Shown here: positions 34,879-45,306 of the stretch, in pieces
How positions within the stretch are numbered: position 1 is the stretch's first letter
Layout: each line of letters opens with the position of its first letter
Origin: Ypsolopha sequella
Lineage: Eukaryota; Arthropoda; Insecta; Lepidoptera; Ypsolophidae
DNA: 64,000 nucleotides
Direction: 5' to 3'
Assembly: GCA_934047225.1 (NCBI GenBank)
Contig: CAKOHE010000074.1
Coordinates: forward strand, 186,001-250,000
Made by a program: the position numbers and the translations under genes
Notes under the pieces: model-generated
What the model was told of the DNA's origin: nothing
Database searches by the model: none
Seen by the model: only the letters and a program-made list of their open reading frames with translations

Positions 34879-35106
34879 CTTTTAGTGCAGCGGACATCAA
34901 AAAGTCGAAAGCATTGCTTTTAGTGCAGCGGACATCAAAAAGTCGAAAGCATTGCTTTTAGTGCAGCGGACATCAAAAAGTCGAAAGCATTGCTTTTAGT
35001 GCAGCGGACATCAAAAAGTCGAAAGCATTGCTTTTAGTGCAGCGGACATCAAAAAGTCGAAAGCATTGCTTTTAGTGCAGCGGACATCAAAAAGTCGAAA
35101 GCATTG
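34879..35106 (+). repeat. 38-bp tandem expansion inside a coding region
   Basis: Six exact copies of a 38-base unit beginning CTTTTAGTGCAGCGGACATC (34,879, then 34,917, 34,955, 34,993, 35,031, 35,069). The single-copy version would encode the SAFSAADIKKSKALLF stretch. Five extra units add 190 bases, which shifts the frame. Confidence 0.95.
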
Positions 35107-35313
35107 CTTTTCGACTCAGTGCCGGCGCGAACAAAAAATATTGTGCGTAAACAAAGGGATAAAGAACATCGAGACGTAGCGAATATGATTGCCCTGTTCA
35201 AGTCGTCGGATCCTGATGTTATACCTATTTTCGTGGCCCGCCAACTTGAAAAGCTACCGCCAGTTACCTTTGATCATCTAGATGTGACCAAGCTTCTTAA
35301 GGTTAAACGATAG

Positions 35314-37448
35314 TGCCAATTTCCATACAAAATTAATTAACCAAGAACAGCTGAAGTACAAATTTTAGCTTGTATTTATCACTGTATTTTATTACATTTT
35401 AATACAAGAATGTCGCGAATTTAAATAAAAGTTATATTTTACAACAATAATTGGGTTATTTTAGCTTTTAAAGTTCAGTTAAATGTCCATCATTTTACGT
35501 GTGTAGTTGTGGATGTCATACTATAAAACTGTTAGATGTGTGTGAATATGCTTTACGTGTGTGCGGTTTAACTACATGACGGTTTCGCATGATTAGATTG
35601 CGTACTAAATTGTACTTAAATTTCACGCCAATAAAAAATACTTCAATAGCATAAGTGATATACTGTTGGACTACAAATTATAAGGTTCAGAGTTCGATTC
35701 CTGTCACATGAATTTATTTTGTTTTTGTTTTGTCTATTATTATTGATTCCAGAATTGTAAATAAAAATAAAAATTATTTATTGGATTTATTCCTTCACTT
35801 GGGCCAAAATAAATTCCTTCGTGCCCAGCCGCTGTTCGTGCCTAATTAAAAACCGACAGATGAACAACAAAGTGATTTTACATATAAGGGTTCAGTTTTT
35901 CGCGATGAAATAATGAACCTTAAAAAAACCGGTCATGTGCAACTCAGACTTGTGTACCTAGGGTTCCGTATTGAAAATAGTAGGTAGGTACTTAAAGTTT
36001 TGCCAGTAACTGATTGAGACAAAAAAAAGAATTGATTGCAAGTACATACCCACCATTTATATTTACAAAAGAAAAAAAACCGCGGCTAAGTTTTTGATTA
36101 ATAAAAAAAATATATTAAAAGAAAAAATGTTTTTTGTGAATTTCTTTACCGCTACCTACATTTTTCCTGCAATCTTTGCAAAATAATCTATTATTGTGAT
36201 TTATATTTTATTTTTTCACTAGCCTTTTGCCCGTAGCTCCGCCCACGTTTATTCAACTCTTTTCGAATAAATAAAATAAAATAAAAAAAACACAAAAAGT
36301 GACGTTGTCCTCGGAGATTACAATTTCCGGCTTCTTGCGTCCTAAACGAACGCTTTTCGTTCCGAGCTGTAAATAACGTTCACTAGGTAAGTATTCTCTC
36401 GTCAGGATAAATACTTACTTATCACGCTTTATTTCGCTTTATATCCTATATCGTAACAGGGAGAAGGGTATTCGCAGATAAACAGGGCGGCAAATCGTTA
36501 TCCACACGGGTGTTCAAATAGGTAGCGGCGAGCCTGGTTACCTGCAGCAGGGACAATCGTCTTTCATTCAAGCCGCCATTATCGAGCAATGTCGGCAAAT
36601 ATCAAAGGGACGGCACGCGCGGCCGGCGACGACTCTGTGTTGCCATAAACATAGATTTATCTGTACTTTTAGGGATTTAGGAACATTTACAGAAAACAGA
36701 TTGGACCAGTTATGTACGGAGAAACGAGTTTGTACGGAGGTTTTTTTATTTAGCGCTAAAAGTTTTGGAAGAGATTCGGACGCTTCATAGAGGTAGGGAC
36801 TTTAATTATCTTTTTTGTACCTAAATGTTAAATTTTAACATTATTTTCAGTTTGTTTGTTAAAAATAATCGCTAATCTTGATAGATTTCATAGTTATTTA
36901 CTCGTATAAATATTGTTTCTATGGTACAGAATTTTTAGGTCAGTCAGATTAATAAGTTTTTCGATTAATAAGTTTGTTTTTTACCAATAAATGAGTATGA
37001 GTATGGCAACACTAACTTCGTACGCTTTCGCTACGTTTGTTCGTTTTTGTATGTTTTTGTTTCCGATTGCAAAGGTTTTAGGTACTTACCACATTTTGGC
37101 TAGTAAGTAAGTAGGTAAGTAGTTACTATCTTTCAGCACGGACCCTACACAGACCTAATCCCTACTAACATTTTATTTTTCGGAATTCGTCATACTGATT
37201 ACTTACTTACCAAGCCTTGTTCGGGATTGAGTTGTGGGTTTTTATAATAATAAACTTGAAATAAAATTCTGGAGAATATTTGCACGACTGTATTGATTTG
37301 TAGGTAAGTAAGAAGAGAGACACACAGTTGTTACAATCAAACGCGTTCAGAACGGAGATATGTTGCTTGCGGAATTCATTAGGCGCTTAAACAAGCCTCG
37401 GGTATTAATTTATATAGGTATTATTTTATATTATAAGTAAATATATAT
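35314..37448. other. No gene seen; one tRNA-like relic
   Basis: AT-rich sequence. At about 35,645-35,712 the plus strand has a B-box-like AGAGTTCGATTCCTG after GACTACAAAT, a possible tRNA-derived relic with no acceptor pairing. A G/C-richer patch lies at 36,530-36,640. No frame or repeat that I can name. Confidence 0.45.
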
Positions 37449-37769
37449 AAAGTAACTATGATTTATATGACCAAATTCATATTGGAGACCAGTTATGTAA
37501 AGTATCATAAATATTTTTTTTATCATATCAATGTTGGAGACACGATAAGTCGTCAAGATCAAGGTTCAATGACCCGTTTTACGAAATACGAAAAATATTT
37601 TTTGTTTTCCTATACAAACTCATCGCCTACCCCGCCCGACTCAGTATAGAAAGCCTAAATTGTATTTTCTGTATTTCACAGAAAGTCGGGTAATCGAACC
37701 TTGTTACTGATCTGATCAGTTATAAAGTTTCCAGTATGCATTTAGTCATATAAAACAAAGTCACCTTAG
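37449..37769. mobile_element. Foldback element, family FB1 copy 3
   Basis: Left AAAGTAACTATG..GACCAAATTCATATTGGAG and right CCAGTATGCATTTAGTC..AAAGTCACCTT are inverted, degenerate arms of the FB1 family. The interior resembles copy 2 (GATCAAGGTTCAATGACC). Confidence 0.6.
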
Positions 37770-37779
37770 TTATTAATGT

Positions 37780-38563
37780 TATTATACAGGCAAATTCATA
37801 ATGAAGACCCGGTAAGTTCAGCGATTTATACAACAACAACATATCGTCACGACATGAATCCCCGAGGGGGTGTCAGAGATGTTCCCGAGTGTGAACTATG
37901 AATTGCAAATCACAGAACACACTCGGTATACCCGAATTTCACCGAACATTATTTTATATATTTAAGTATATATTTAAACTCCAAAACAATTAGATGAACG
38001 GGCCAACCAATAATCACCTCTGTAACAAGGCAATAAAGACTATTCGTCTCATTGGCTTGGGCAGTTTAATGATATTGCCGTACTTCGGGGACAAAAATAC
38101 ATGTTTTAGGGCATGCAGGTTTACCTCACAGTGTTTTCCTTCACCGTTCAGCAAGTGATAAGTAAGAACAAATACTATGCACATAATATGTCGTCCGACC
38201 GGGGATTGAATCTACTAAAACGTCTAAACTAATTAGACGAATGGCGAAGACTTTATCACCTTTTGACAGAGGCGATTATTAATTGGCCCATTTGTCTAAT
38301 TGTCTTGGACGGATTATTGATCTCAAGCAAGACTGAGAGGACAGCGTTCTATCTGCCCCTAGACACCGCCACGAACTTTTTTTTTAATATCGCATATGTT
38401 ATTGATCCGTAATACTGATTACTTACAAGCCGGTCTATGTACTTTTACGCATTGTATTATGAAAATTAGAGTGCATTATGTTATGTTTATGTTGTTCAAG
38501 AACAACCCCGAGGAGAGTCTCCAGTATTAATTTGGCTACTCAAATATCAATCAGTCACCTTAT
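37780..38563. mobile_element. Foldback element, family FB1 copy 4, with nested MITE
   Basis: The outer arms GCAAATTCATAATGAAGACC (left) and TCTCCAGTATTAATTTGGC (right) belong to FB1. A second inverted pair, CAATTAGATGAACGGGCCAA (37,988) and TTGGCCCATTTGTCTAATTG (38,283), lies inside, so a MITE of about 330 bp is nested. The nested part carries GTGTTTTCCTTCACCGTTCA, a motif common in lepidopteran repeats. Confidence 0.6.
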
Positions 38564-39435
38564 TTAGCGAGATGGAGTCGTCCCAGTTACGACGAAGTTA
38601 TGATAGGTTCTAACAGATGGCGCTAGTTTATTTAGTATTTTTAAAAAAATTGCAGCATTCGTTCGTAAAATTTATTAGAGCTTCATTAGAGCTTTTTTAT
38701 TTCTGTATGATTTTATAATGGATAAAAATGTGATAATACTCTTATTATGCTTATATCATTGCATATATCAACAGCATTATTTATGTAAAATAATTTGTTT
38801 ATTACCTGTAAATATTATGAATTTAGAAAAAAAAAGTTTGGTACATCATCTCTCTCAATTCGCGGGTTTCTCCCATAATTCAATGTTATTTCCAATCTAA
38901 AAGTAGTTTGCTTGAAAGGATGTAATTGTAAGTACACCTTACATGATTCTTCAGAAAGTCACATCATCGAATAATTTTCTTGAATTTGATGGAAAATAAT
39001 CATTTTGATGGATCAAATAAAAAAACAAGTAGGTAATTTTGAAATATTTCACAAAAATAGAAAAAGAAAACATTTGCAGTGACGTGGCATCGATCCTTGC
39101 TCGTGCAGATCGAAATTCCACGGGTGTAACCATTAGACCAATCAATCTCTACAGCGCGGCTTGAAATTAACAATTATATTATATATAAATTCATTGTGTA
39201 TGTGTGCTTGCATAGCTACGACAAAACAGCAAATTTTAAGATTGTTTGGGCCCGATGTAGAAACATACAACAGAAAATGACACAATTCTGCCTTTATAAA
39301 ATAATTAACACATTAAAACTGTCGCATCATACAACGGAGCGAAATATTTTGTTTATTTACTATTTTTAAATACAAAAACCAAATTATAGTACCGCAGCGC
39401 CATCTATTGACAGGAAACTTAGAATCAGGCACTTG
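38564..39435. other. Subtelomeric sequence, no gene; tRNA-like relic
   Basis: AT-rich sequence up to the first telomeric repeat. At 39,081-39,150 on the minus strand, TTGGTCTAATGGTTACACCC (A-box-like) and AAGGATCGATGCC (B-box-like) resemble a degenerate tRNA-Glu or tRNA-Gly. It is probably a SINE head. Confidence 0.45.
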
Positions 39436-39462
39436 TTAGGTTAGGTTAGGTTCCCGTGGGAG

Positions 39463-39783
39463 ATGCTGGTCTTCTATCGGGCGCGTCCCCAGGTGGCGGA
39501 TAGGGGAATGCCTCCTAGATATAGGAGGTACCGGTTTATACGGCGCGGACCAAAACCAGCAGGGGGGGAGTTGCTCTCTGCATTCCTCTGCTCATCAGAG
39601 GAAGCAGAAGATGCGACTGAGTGCGACGAGCTTGGCCAGTATAACAGCTGGCAGGCACGGGCTTCGGCCACCGTCGGACAACCCGTAAGCCCACACATGT
39701 GGGAATGGGGGCCTTTCTGCAAGGCCGTGAGAAAGAAAACCTCTATAAAACAATTACCCGAATCCCAAGGTTTCCCGTGCTGA
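39463..39783 (+). CDS. Small frame in the 5' UTR of family A copy 1
   Basis: A 106-codon frame (MLVFYRARPQVADRG..) lies in the 600-bp leader. Copy 2 has the same frame at 44,729-45,013. It differs by a 14-base and a 1-base deletion that together remove five codons without changing the downstream frame (PVSPHMWEWGPFCKAV). Whether it is translated is unknown; it resembles no protein I know. Confidence 0.3.
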   Translation: MLVFYRARPQVADRGMPPRYRRYRFIRRGPKPAGGELLSAFLCSSEEAEDATECDELGQYNSWQARASATVGQPVSPHMWEWGPFCKAVRKKTSIKQLPESQGFPC

Positions 39784-40057
39784 TGGGATGAATGGCTGGA
39801 AGGATTCCAGTCCCGAGCGGGAAGGGGGACCGTCCCCCTCTCAGAAAAGGCGATAGGATTATCGACAAAACCACCCATGGGTGCGAATTGTAAAAATAAG
39901 CTACCCCAGGAGGGTACCGGCTTAGCCGGAGAATCCTTCCCTGAGCATAGCTCGGGCTGCCCCTCGTATTCTGGGGGGGGGCAACAACCGCCGAAATATT
40001 GCAGGAGACAGTGACAGTGGAGAGAGCGTTAAATCGTTCCTCTCTATTTCGTCACAA

Positions 40058-40768
40058 ATGTCGACAGCTTCGGATACTACGCGAAAGCGGAAGAAGACTT
40101 CAACGGCAAGTCAACGCGGAGGAAAAAAGAAGGTTTTGTTAACCGACGAGACTGAGTTCCTTGTTCCCTGCGAAAGGGGGACCATTGAATCCCGTTCCAT
40201 GCGGACCTTACCAAGACCGGAGGACCTGGCAAGTTCCATGCAGGACTTGCAGACTGCCGAGTTGGCCAATCGCATCACCGAGCAGCTGGATGAGGTTGAA
40301 AAGGTAGCCATGACATCCGGCAACCTTAAAGGGGGATATGTTCGAAGTCTTCGAATTGCTGCTCGCACCTTGCGGGCGGCAACGTATGAACTGGAAAGAA
40401 GAACATTAGCCTCTGCTAATGTGGAGAGGTTGGAGCGGGAGAACTCAGAATTACGTTACCAACTCAGTGTCCTCACCACGCGCGTGGATGAGCTCTCCAA
40501 AGAGCAAAGTCGTCTGCATAGGGAAGGCAAGGAGGCTAATGCCGGGAATGTCACCTCCATCACAAGCATTGAACGAGGACAAGAGCGGCTCACTCTTGAC
40601 CAGATCGGCTCACTTATTGAGGCTAAGTTAAGTCGTTTTAGATCGGAGTTGTTCCCTGATAGGGTGCTCAGGCCCCCTTTAAAAGATGCAGCATCGGCTG
40701 TGACAGGAGCTGCTGTGGGTGCAGGCAGTCCGAATCAGTCGAAGAAGAAGGGTGGCCGACCGCTAGAG
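40058..40768 (+). pseudogene. Family A ORF1 (gag-like), 3'-deleted, copy 1
   Basis: Starts MSTASDTTRKRKKTSTASQR, a basic N-terminus suited to nuclear import. A Leu/Glu-rich stretch at about residues 120-160 (NVERLERENSELRYQL, TRVDELSKEQSRLH) is a probable coiled coil. In telomeric R1-clade LINEs, ORF1 packages the RNA and carries CCHC zinc knuckles near its C-terminus. Those are absent here because the deletion joins GGRPL to endonuclease sequence in another frame. The frame runs on to 41,060, but that part is out-of-frame ORF2. Confidence 0.75.
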
Positions 40769-43490
40769 CGTGGGGGAACCCCTGGGACGACGCTAAGGGA
40801 GAGACGATACTGGAGTGGGCGGCGAGTCTCGACATCCGCCTACTTAACCAGGGGGCGGTGCCAATCTGCGTGCGCTGGCAGGGGGAGTCGATCGTTGACT
40901 TGTCGTGGGCGACTTCCACTGCAGAGAGCATGGTGTCGGGATGGAGAGTTGTGGAAGAGATGGTCACCCTCTCTGACCATCGCCACATCTTTTTTGAGGT
41001 GGCAGTCCGATCTCTCGGTCCTTGTCTCAGGAGTCGCAGCCCTCCGAGGAGGTGGTCCCTGAGGCAAATGGACCGAGATAAGCTCAAAGCTGCTGCTGCC
41101 GTGGCAGCCTGGCCGGAGACTCCTGGTGATGAAGTTGACCTCAATCCTGAAGTTGAGGTGGCATGGTTTCGGGAATCCATGTCAATGGTTTGCGATGCTG
41201 CAATGCCCCGAGCCAAGCCAGTGGAGAAGAGGTCGATGTACTGGTGGTCGGAAGAGATTGCAGAAATGCGTGCGATCTGCTTGCGGTGCCGACGCCAGTA
41301 CCTCAGAACCAGGAGAAGGCGACTTGCCACGGCAGAAGAAAGGGCGGTGACCTATGAGGAGTATCGGATTGCTACAAAGCACCTCCAGATTGCCATCACT
41401 GAGGCTAAGGCCCGGTCTTGGGCTGAACTTCTACGGGACCTGGACAAGGACCCATGGGGTCGACCATATAAGATGGTCATGGGGAAGCTGCGGCCCTGGG
41501 TTCCGCCTTTGACGGAAACCCTTGAACCGAATCTGGTAGACACAGTGGTCAACACTCTCTTCCCCAGAACCCAGGATGACCCTGTGCCCTTGACCCCCGT
41601 AGAACTGCCAATCTGGTCCGACGATCTGGAGGTATCAAAACCAGAGCTGACCTGTGCCGTCAAACGCCTAGCAGCGCGCAACACCGCCCCTGGCCCAGAC
41701 GGTATCCCGGGTCGGGCATGGGTGCTCGCCATGGTGGAGCTAGGAGACAGGCTAAGGCGGTTGTTTACAAGCTGTCTCCGCATTGGCCAGTTCCCACGCA
41801 CCTGGAAGGAGGCCAGGCTGGTGCTTCTGGTGAAGGAGGGCAGAGATCCGGACTCTCCATCCGGTTACCGACCCATATGCCTCTTAGATGAAGTGGGCAA
41901 ACTATTCGAAAGAATAATTGCCCACCGTCTAAACTCACATCTTGTGAGAGTGGGCCCCGACCTGTCTGACAGCCAGTTCGGCTTTCGACAGGGTCGATCA
42001 ACATTGGACGCAATTCTCCGTGTTCGACACATGTCAAACCGGGTGGTCTCCCAGGGCGGGGTAGTGTTGGCGATCAGTTTAGACATAGTGAACGCTTTCA
42101 ACTCCCTACCCTGGAGTGCGATCAGAAGGGCGTTGATAGATCACGATGTCCCTTCTTATCTGCAACGGATCATAGGGGCCTACCTGAGCGACAGGACAAT
42201 TAAATATACGGGTCGAGACGGCTCAGTACACAGCAGGGAGGTGAACTGCGGCGTTCCCCAGGGGTCAGTGCTGGGTCCCTTGCTGTGGAACATAGCATAT
42301 GACGCGGTGCTATGCGTCGGTCTACCCAAGGGTGTCACAGTCGTCTGTTACGCAGATGACACTCTCGTTCTGATCGAGGGTGACACCTTCGAGAATACCG
42401 TCCGAAGCGCCGAACTTGGTGTGGCCTGCATCGTGGACAAAATCCACGAGCTTGGGCTACGAGTGGCACCCCAGAAGACCGAGGCTATATGGTTCCACAA
42501 GCTTCCTCGAAGCCTGGAACCTCCCAGCCTTTCGGTATGTGTCGGCTCGACTCAGGTCCAGATTGGAAGGTACATGAAGTACCTTGGCCTCATCGTCGAC
42601 AGCCGTTGGGGGTTTGAGGAGCACTTCAGCCGTCAAGTCCTTCGGATTCAGAAGGTAGCCGGTGCACTTCACCGACTGCTGCCTAATCTCGGGGGGCCCA
42701 GGGAGGAAGTTCGCCGTCTGTACGCGATGGTAGTGCGGTCTATTGCTCTCAACGGAGCTCCCGTATGGTCCGCAAGACTGGGAATCAGGCGTTGCAGAAC
42801 TATGTTCTATAGTGTGCAGCGCAAGATGGCAATGCGGATCGCCCGCGGATATCGCACGATATCGTTCCAGGCGGCGACGCTCCTCGCGCGTTTTCCACCG
42901 CTTGATATCCTGGCCAATATGGATGAGAGGGTATTTGCCTCAAGTCGTGGCATCGACTGTGGTGGTGAAAATGCGCCCCAAGAGCCGCTGGAGAGGGTGA
43001 CGCAGCGGGAACATGGCACGATAGGCTACATGAGCCGCAAAGTGCCAGACAGCGCGTAGTTGGTGCAATACTGCCCAATTTCTGGACGTGGATGATGCGA
43101 GGCTTCGGACGAGTCACGTACCGGATGACGCAAGTGCTCACAGGGCATGGCTGCTTCGGTGAGTATCTGTGTCGAATCGGACGTGAAGAGACGGCCCAGT
43201 GTCACCATTGTGATGGTGATCTGGACTCGGCGCAGCACACGCTCGAAGAGTGCCCTGCCTGGGACTCCGAGCGGCAGGACCTGGTAAGTCAGGTTGGGCA
43301 GGACCTCTCTCCACCGGCGTTAGTCAATTCTATGCTGACAGGGGAGAGTTCATGGGAAGCCGTTACCAGGTTCTGCGAGAGCGTAATGGTGCAGAAAGAG
43401 GAGGCTGAGCGGGAGAGAGAGAGGGCCAATCCCGCTCAAAGGAGGAGGCACCGAGGAGGAAGAGGTGACCACCTCCATACCGCCCAGTAG
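40769..43490 (+). pseudogene. Family A ORF2: endonuclease remnant, reverse transcriptase, zinc knuckle
   Basis: From the deletion joint the frame reads WGNPWDDAKGE and keeps only the C-terminal part of the AP-like endonuclease (VDLSWAT, LSDHRHIFFEV). The reverse transcriptase is complete: GPDGIPGRAW (about 41,693), YRPICLLDEVGKLFERI, QFGFRQGRSTLDA, motif A ISLDIVNAFNSL, motif B GVPQGSVLGPLLWN, motif C CYADDTLVL and thumb YLGLIVDSRWGFEEHF. The frame closes at 43,059. A frameshift just before allows continuation to 43,490 with a CX2CX8HX4C knuckle (CHHCDGDLDSAQHTLEEC). No start codon is evident at the joint, so expression is doubtful although the polymerase core is uninterrupted. Confidence 0.85.
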
Positions 43491-43887
43491 TTCGGGCATA
43501 GAATAAGACTACGGTATCCCCTGCCTGTCGTAAAAGGCGACTAAAAGGGGCTCCCGAGCTGCAGATGCGTGGAGCGGGGGCCCCTCGTATCTACTAAACA
43601 GCTCCGGGAGGATGGCAGCACGATGTGGTCTCGTGCTGCCTTGGCACCGAGAGGGTGCAAGGGGAAGCAATACTCAGCTTCCCCAGGGAGGGCCGCAGAC
43701 GCGGCGTTGCGCCAGAGGGGCACCGGTGCGTTCCACAGGAGATCCCGGAGCCCCTTGATTGGCGTGGAGGAAGGCCACCATGGGGTTTTAGCCGGTAAGA
43801 GTCCGGCATAACCTCTCCCGCTCCCCCAAGCCGGAAGGTATCCATGAAGGATTTCCCCATGTAAAAAAAAAAAAAAAAAAAAAAAAA
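43491..43887 (+). other. Family A 3' UTR and poly(A), reference copy
   Basis: Begins after TAG at 43,488-43,490. It includes ATCCCCTGCCTGTCGTAAAA (start point of all long truncated copies), then GGTGCGTTCCACAGGAGATC (start point of the short copies), and ends GAAGGATTTCCCCATGT plus A. Small open frames on both strands (60-88 codons) recur in every copy and look incidental. Confidence 0.8.
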
Positions 43888-43913
43888 AGGTTAGGTTAGG
43901 TTAGGTTAGGTTT

Positions 43914-43978
43914 TTTTTAGGATCTGTTTTATTCAGCTGCTTTTAATTTTGCAGTCATCATTTGTATCTGACATTTAG
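43914..43978 (-). mobile_element. Family C truncated LINE end (opposite orientation)
   Basis: Poly(T), then AGGATCTGTTTTATTCAGCT..GTCATCATTTGTATCTGACATT, then TTAGG. Read on the minus strand it is about 65 bases of 3' UTR with a poly(A) tail. All family C copies stop at the same internal base (CTGACATT or TGACATTA). Confidence 0.65.
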
Positions 43979-43985
43979 GTTAGGT

Positions 43986-43989
<4 letters not shown>

Positions 43990-44018
<29 letters not shown>

Positions 44019-44292
44019 TTAATAAAACGCAAGTGCTATGGACATTGATCGCCATACCTTTTTTTGTCATGTTTAATTTGTTAATTTGTTCGTTACTTCT
44101 CCTTTTCGCTCCTTACATAAAATATGTAAGTTTTTAGGTGATATAAAATTTTTTTGTGAATTAAGTTGTTACAATTGAGATTAAATTGACCCTTACTTAT
44201 AACTAGTTCCAAATATAAATAAATCTATGATATTTTTTTTTTTTTTTTTTTAATATATATATATATTTTTTATTTTTATTTTATTATTATTT
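43990..44292 (-). mobile_element. Family B truncated LINE 3' UTR (opposite orientation)
   Basis: Poly(T) followed by TTAATAAAACGCAAGTGCTA..GATATAAAATTTTTTTGTGAATTAAG..AAATAAATCTATGATA, an AT block and TTATTATTTGG at the junction. On the minus strand this is an AT-rich 3' UTR with a poly(A) tail facing CCTAA, the TRAS-like orientation. I see no coding region of this family in the window. Confidence 0.7.
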
Positions 44293-44316
44293 GGTTTGGT
44301 TAGGTTAGGTTAGGTT

Positions 44317-44679
44317 ATCCCCTGCCTGTCGTAAAAGGCGACTAAAAGGGGCTCCCGAGCTGCGGATACGTGGGTGGGGGCCCTTCGTATCTACTAAACA
44401 GCTCCGGGAAGATGGCAGCACGATGTGGTTTCGTGCTGCCTTGGCACCGAGAGGGTGCAAGGGGAAGCAATACTCAGCTTCCCCAGGGAGGGCCGCAGAC
44501 GCGGCGTTGCGCCAGAGGGGCACCGGTGCGTTCCATAGGAGATCCCGGAGCCCCTTGATTGGCGTGGAGGAAGGTCACCATGGGGTTTTAGCCGGTAAGA
44601 GTCCGGCATAACCTCTCCCGCTCCTCCAAGCCGGAAGGTATCCCTGAAGGATTTCCCCATGTAAAAAAAAAAAAAAAAA
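44317..44679 (+). mobile_element. Family A truncated copy, long class
   Basis: About 345 bases of the family A 3' UTR from ATCCCCTGCCTGTCG to CCCCATGT, plus poly(A). It carries CCATAGGAG where copy 1 has CCACAGGAG, a marker of the long class. Confidence 0.85.
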
Positions 44680-44728
44680 TGTTAGGTTAGGTCAGGTTAG
44701 GTTAGGTTAGGTTAGGTTCCCGTGGGAG

Positions 44729-45013
44729 ATGCTGGTCTTCTATCGGGCGCGTCCCCAGGTGGCGGATAGGGGAATGCCTCCTAGATATAGGAGGTACCGG
44801 TTTATACGGCGCGGACCAAAACCAGCAGGGGGGGAGTTGCTCTCTGCATTCCTCTGCTCATCAGAGGAAGCAGAAGATGCGACTGAGTGCGACGAGCTTG
44901 GCCAGTATAACAGCTTCGGCCACCGTCGGACACCCGTAAGCCCACACATGTGGGAATGGGGGCCTTTCTGCAAGGCCGTGAGGAAGAAAACCTCTATAAA
45001 ACAATTACCCTAA
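44729..45013 (+). CDS. Small frame in the 5' UTR of family A copy 2
   Basis: Counterpart of 39,463-39,783 with 94 codons. It carries compensating 14- and 1-base deletions and ends at a TAA where copy 1 has GAA (CCCTAATCC against CCCGAATCC). Translation is unproven. Confidence 0.25.
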   Translation: MLVFYRARPQVADRGMPPRYRRYRFIRRGPKPAGGELLSAFLCSSEEAEDATECDELGQYNSFGHRRTPVSPHMWEWGPFCKAVRKKTSIKQLP

Positions 45014-45306
45014 TCCCAAGGTTTCCCGTGCTGATGGGATGAATGGCTGGAAGGATTCCAGTCCCGAGCGGGAACGGGGACCGTCCCCCTCTCAGAAAAG
45101 GCGATAGGATTATCGACAAAACCACTCATGGAGGCGAATTGTAAAAATAAGCTACCCCAGGAGGGTACCGGCTTAGCCGGAGAATCCCTCCCCGAGCATA
45201 GCTCGGGCTGCCCCTCGTATTCTGGGGGGGCAACAAACGCCGAAATATTGCAGGAGACAGTGACAGTGGAGAGAGCGTTAAATCGTTCCTCTCTATTTCG
45301 TCACAA

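Larger units (their letters stand above)
34295..35313 (+). pseudogene. Repeat-associated gag-like protein, disrupted
   Basis: The ATG at 34,295 starts MTDTV. The next codons (KCSRCVIVIDEMLSFMQNK) continue only after the TTAA-flanked element at 34,313-34,773. The frame then reads DDDSLIRICVSAFSAADIKK and, after a 38-bp repeat expansion, FDSVPARTKNIVRKQRDKEH and DPDVIPIFVARQLEKLPPVT, ending at 35,313. The pattern CxxC, IC..AFS..I..SK..L and IPIFVARxLEKLPP belongs to an uncharacterised family common in insect mobile elements. Function is unknown; a nucleic-acid-binding ORF1-type role is a guess. The insertion and five surplus 38-bp units break it. Confidence 0.65.
39453..43887 (+). mobile_element. 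Telomeric LINE family A (SART-like), copy 1
   Basis: A 4.4-kb R1-clade element begins CCCGTGGGAGATGCTGG directly after AGGTT and ends ..TTTCCCCATGT plus about 25 A before GGTTAGG. Order: 5' UTR with a small frame, ORF1, ORF2, 370-bp 3' UTR, poly(A). Its sense strand is the TTAGG strand. In Bombyx, as I recall, that is the SART orientation, while TRAS elements lie the other way. An internal deletion at about 40,768 removes the end of ORF1 and most of the endonuclease, about 530 bp more than in copy 2. Confidence 0.85.

Noticed and set aside
40769..41060. ORF1-ORF2 fusion protein in copy 1 (334 codons)
   Set aside because: After the deletion joint the ORF1 frame reads the endonuclease region out of frame. 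The tail is nonsense, not a fusion.
40668..41330. Long minus-strand frames opposite ORF2 (also 46,532-47,104 and others)
   Set aside because: These are antisense shadows of the GC-rich reverse transcriptase and endonuclease coding sequence, without recognisable domains.
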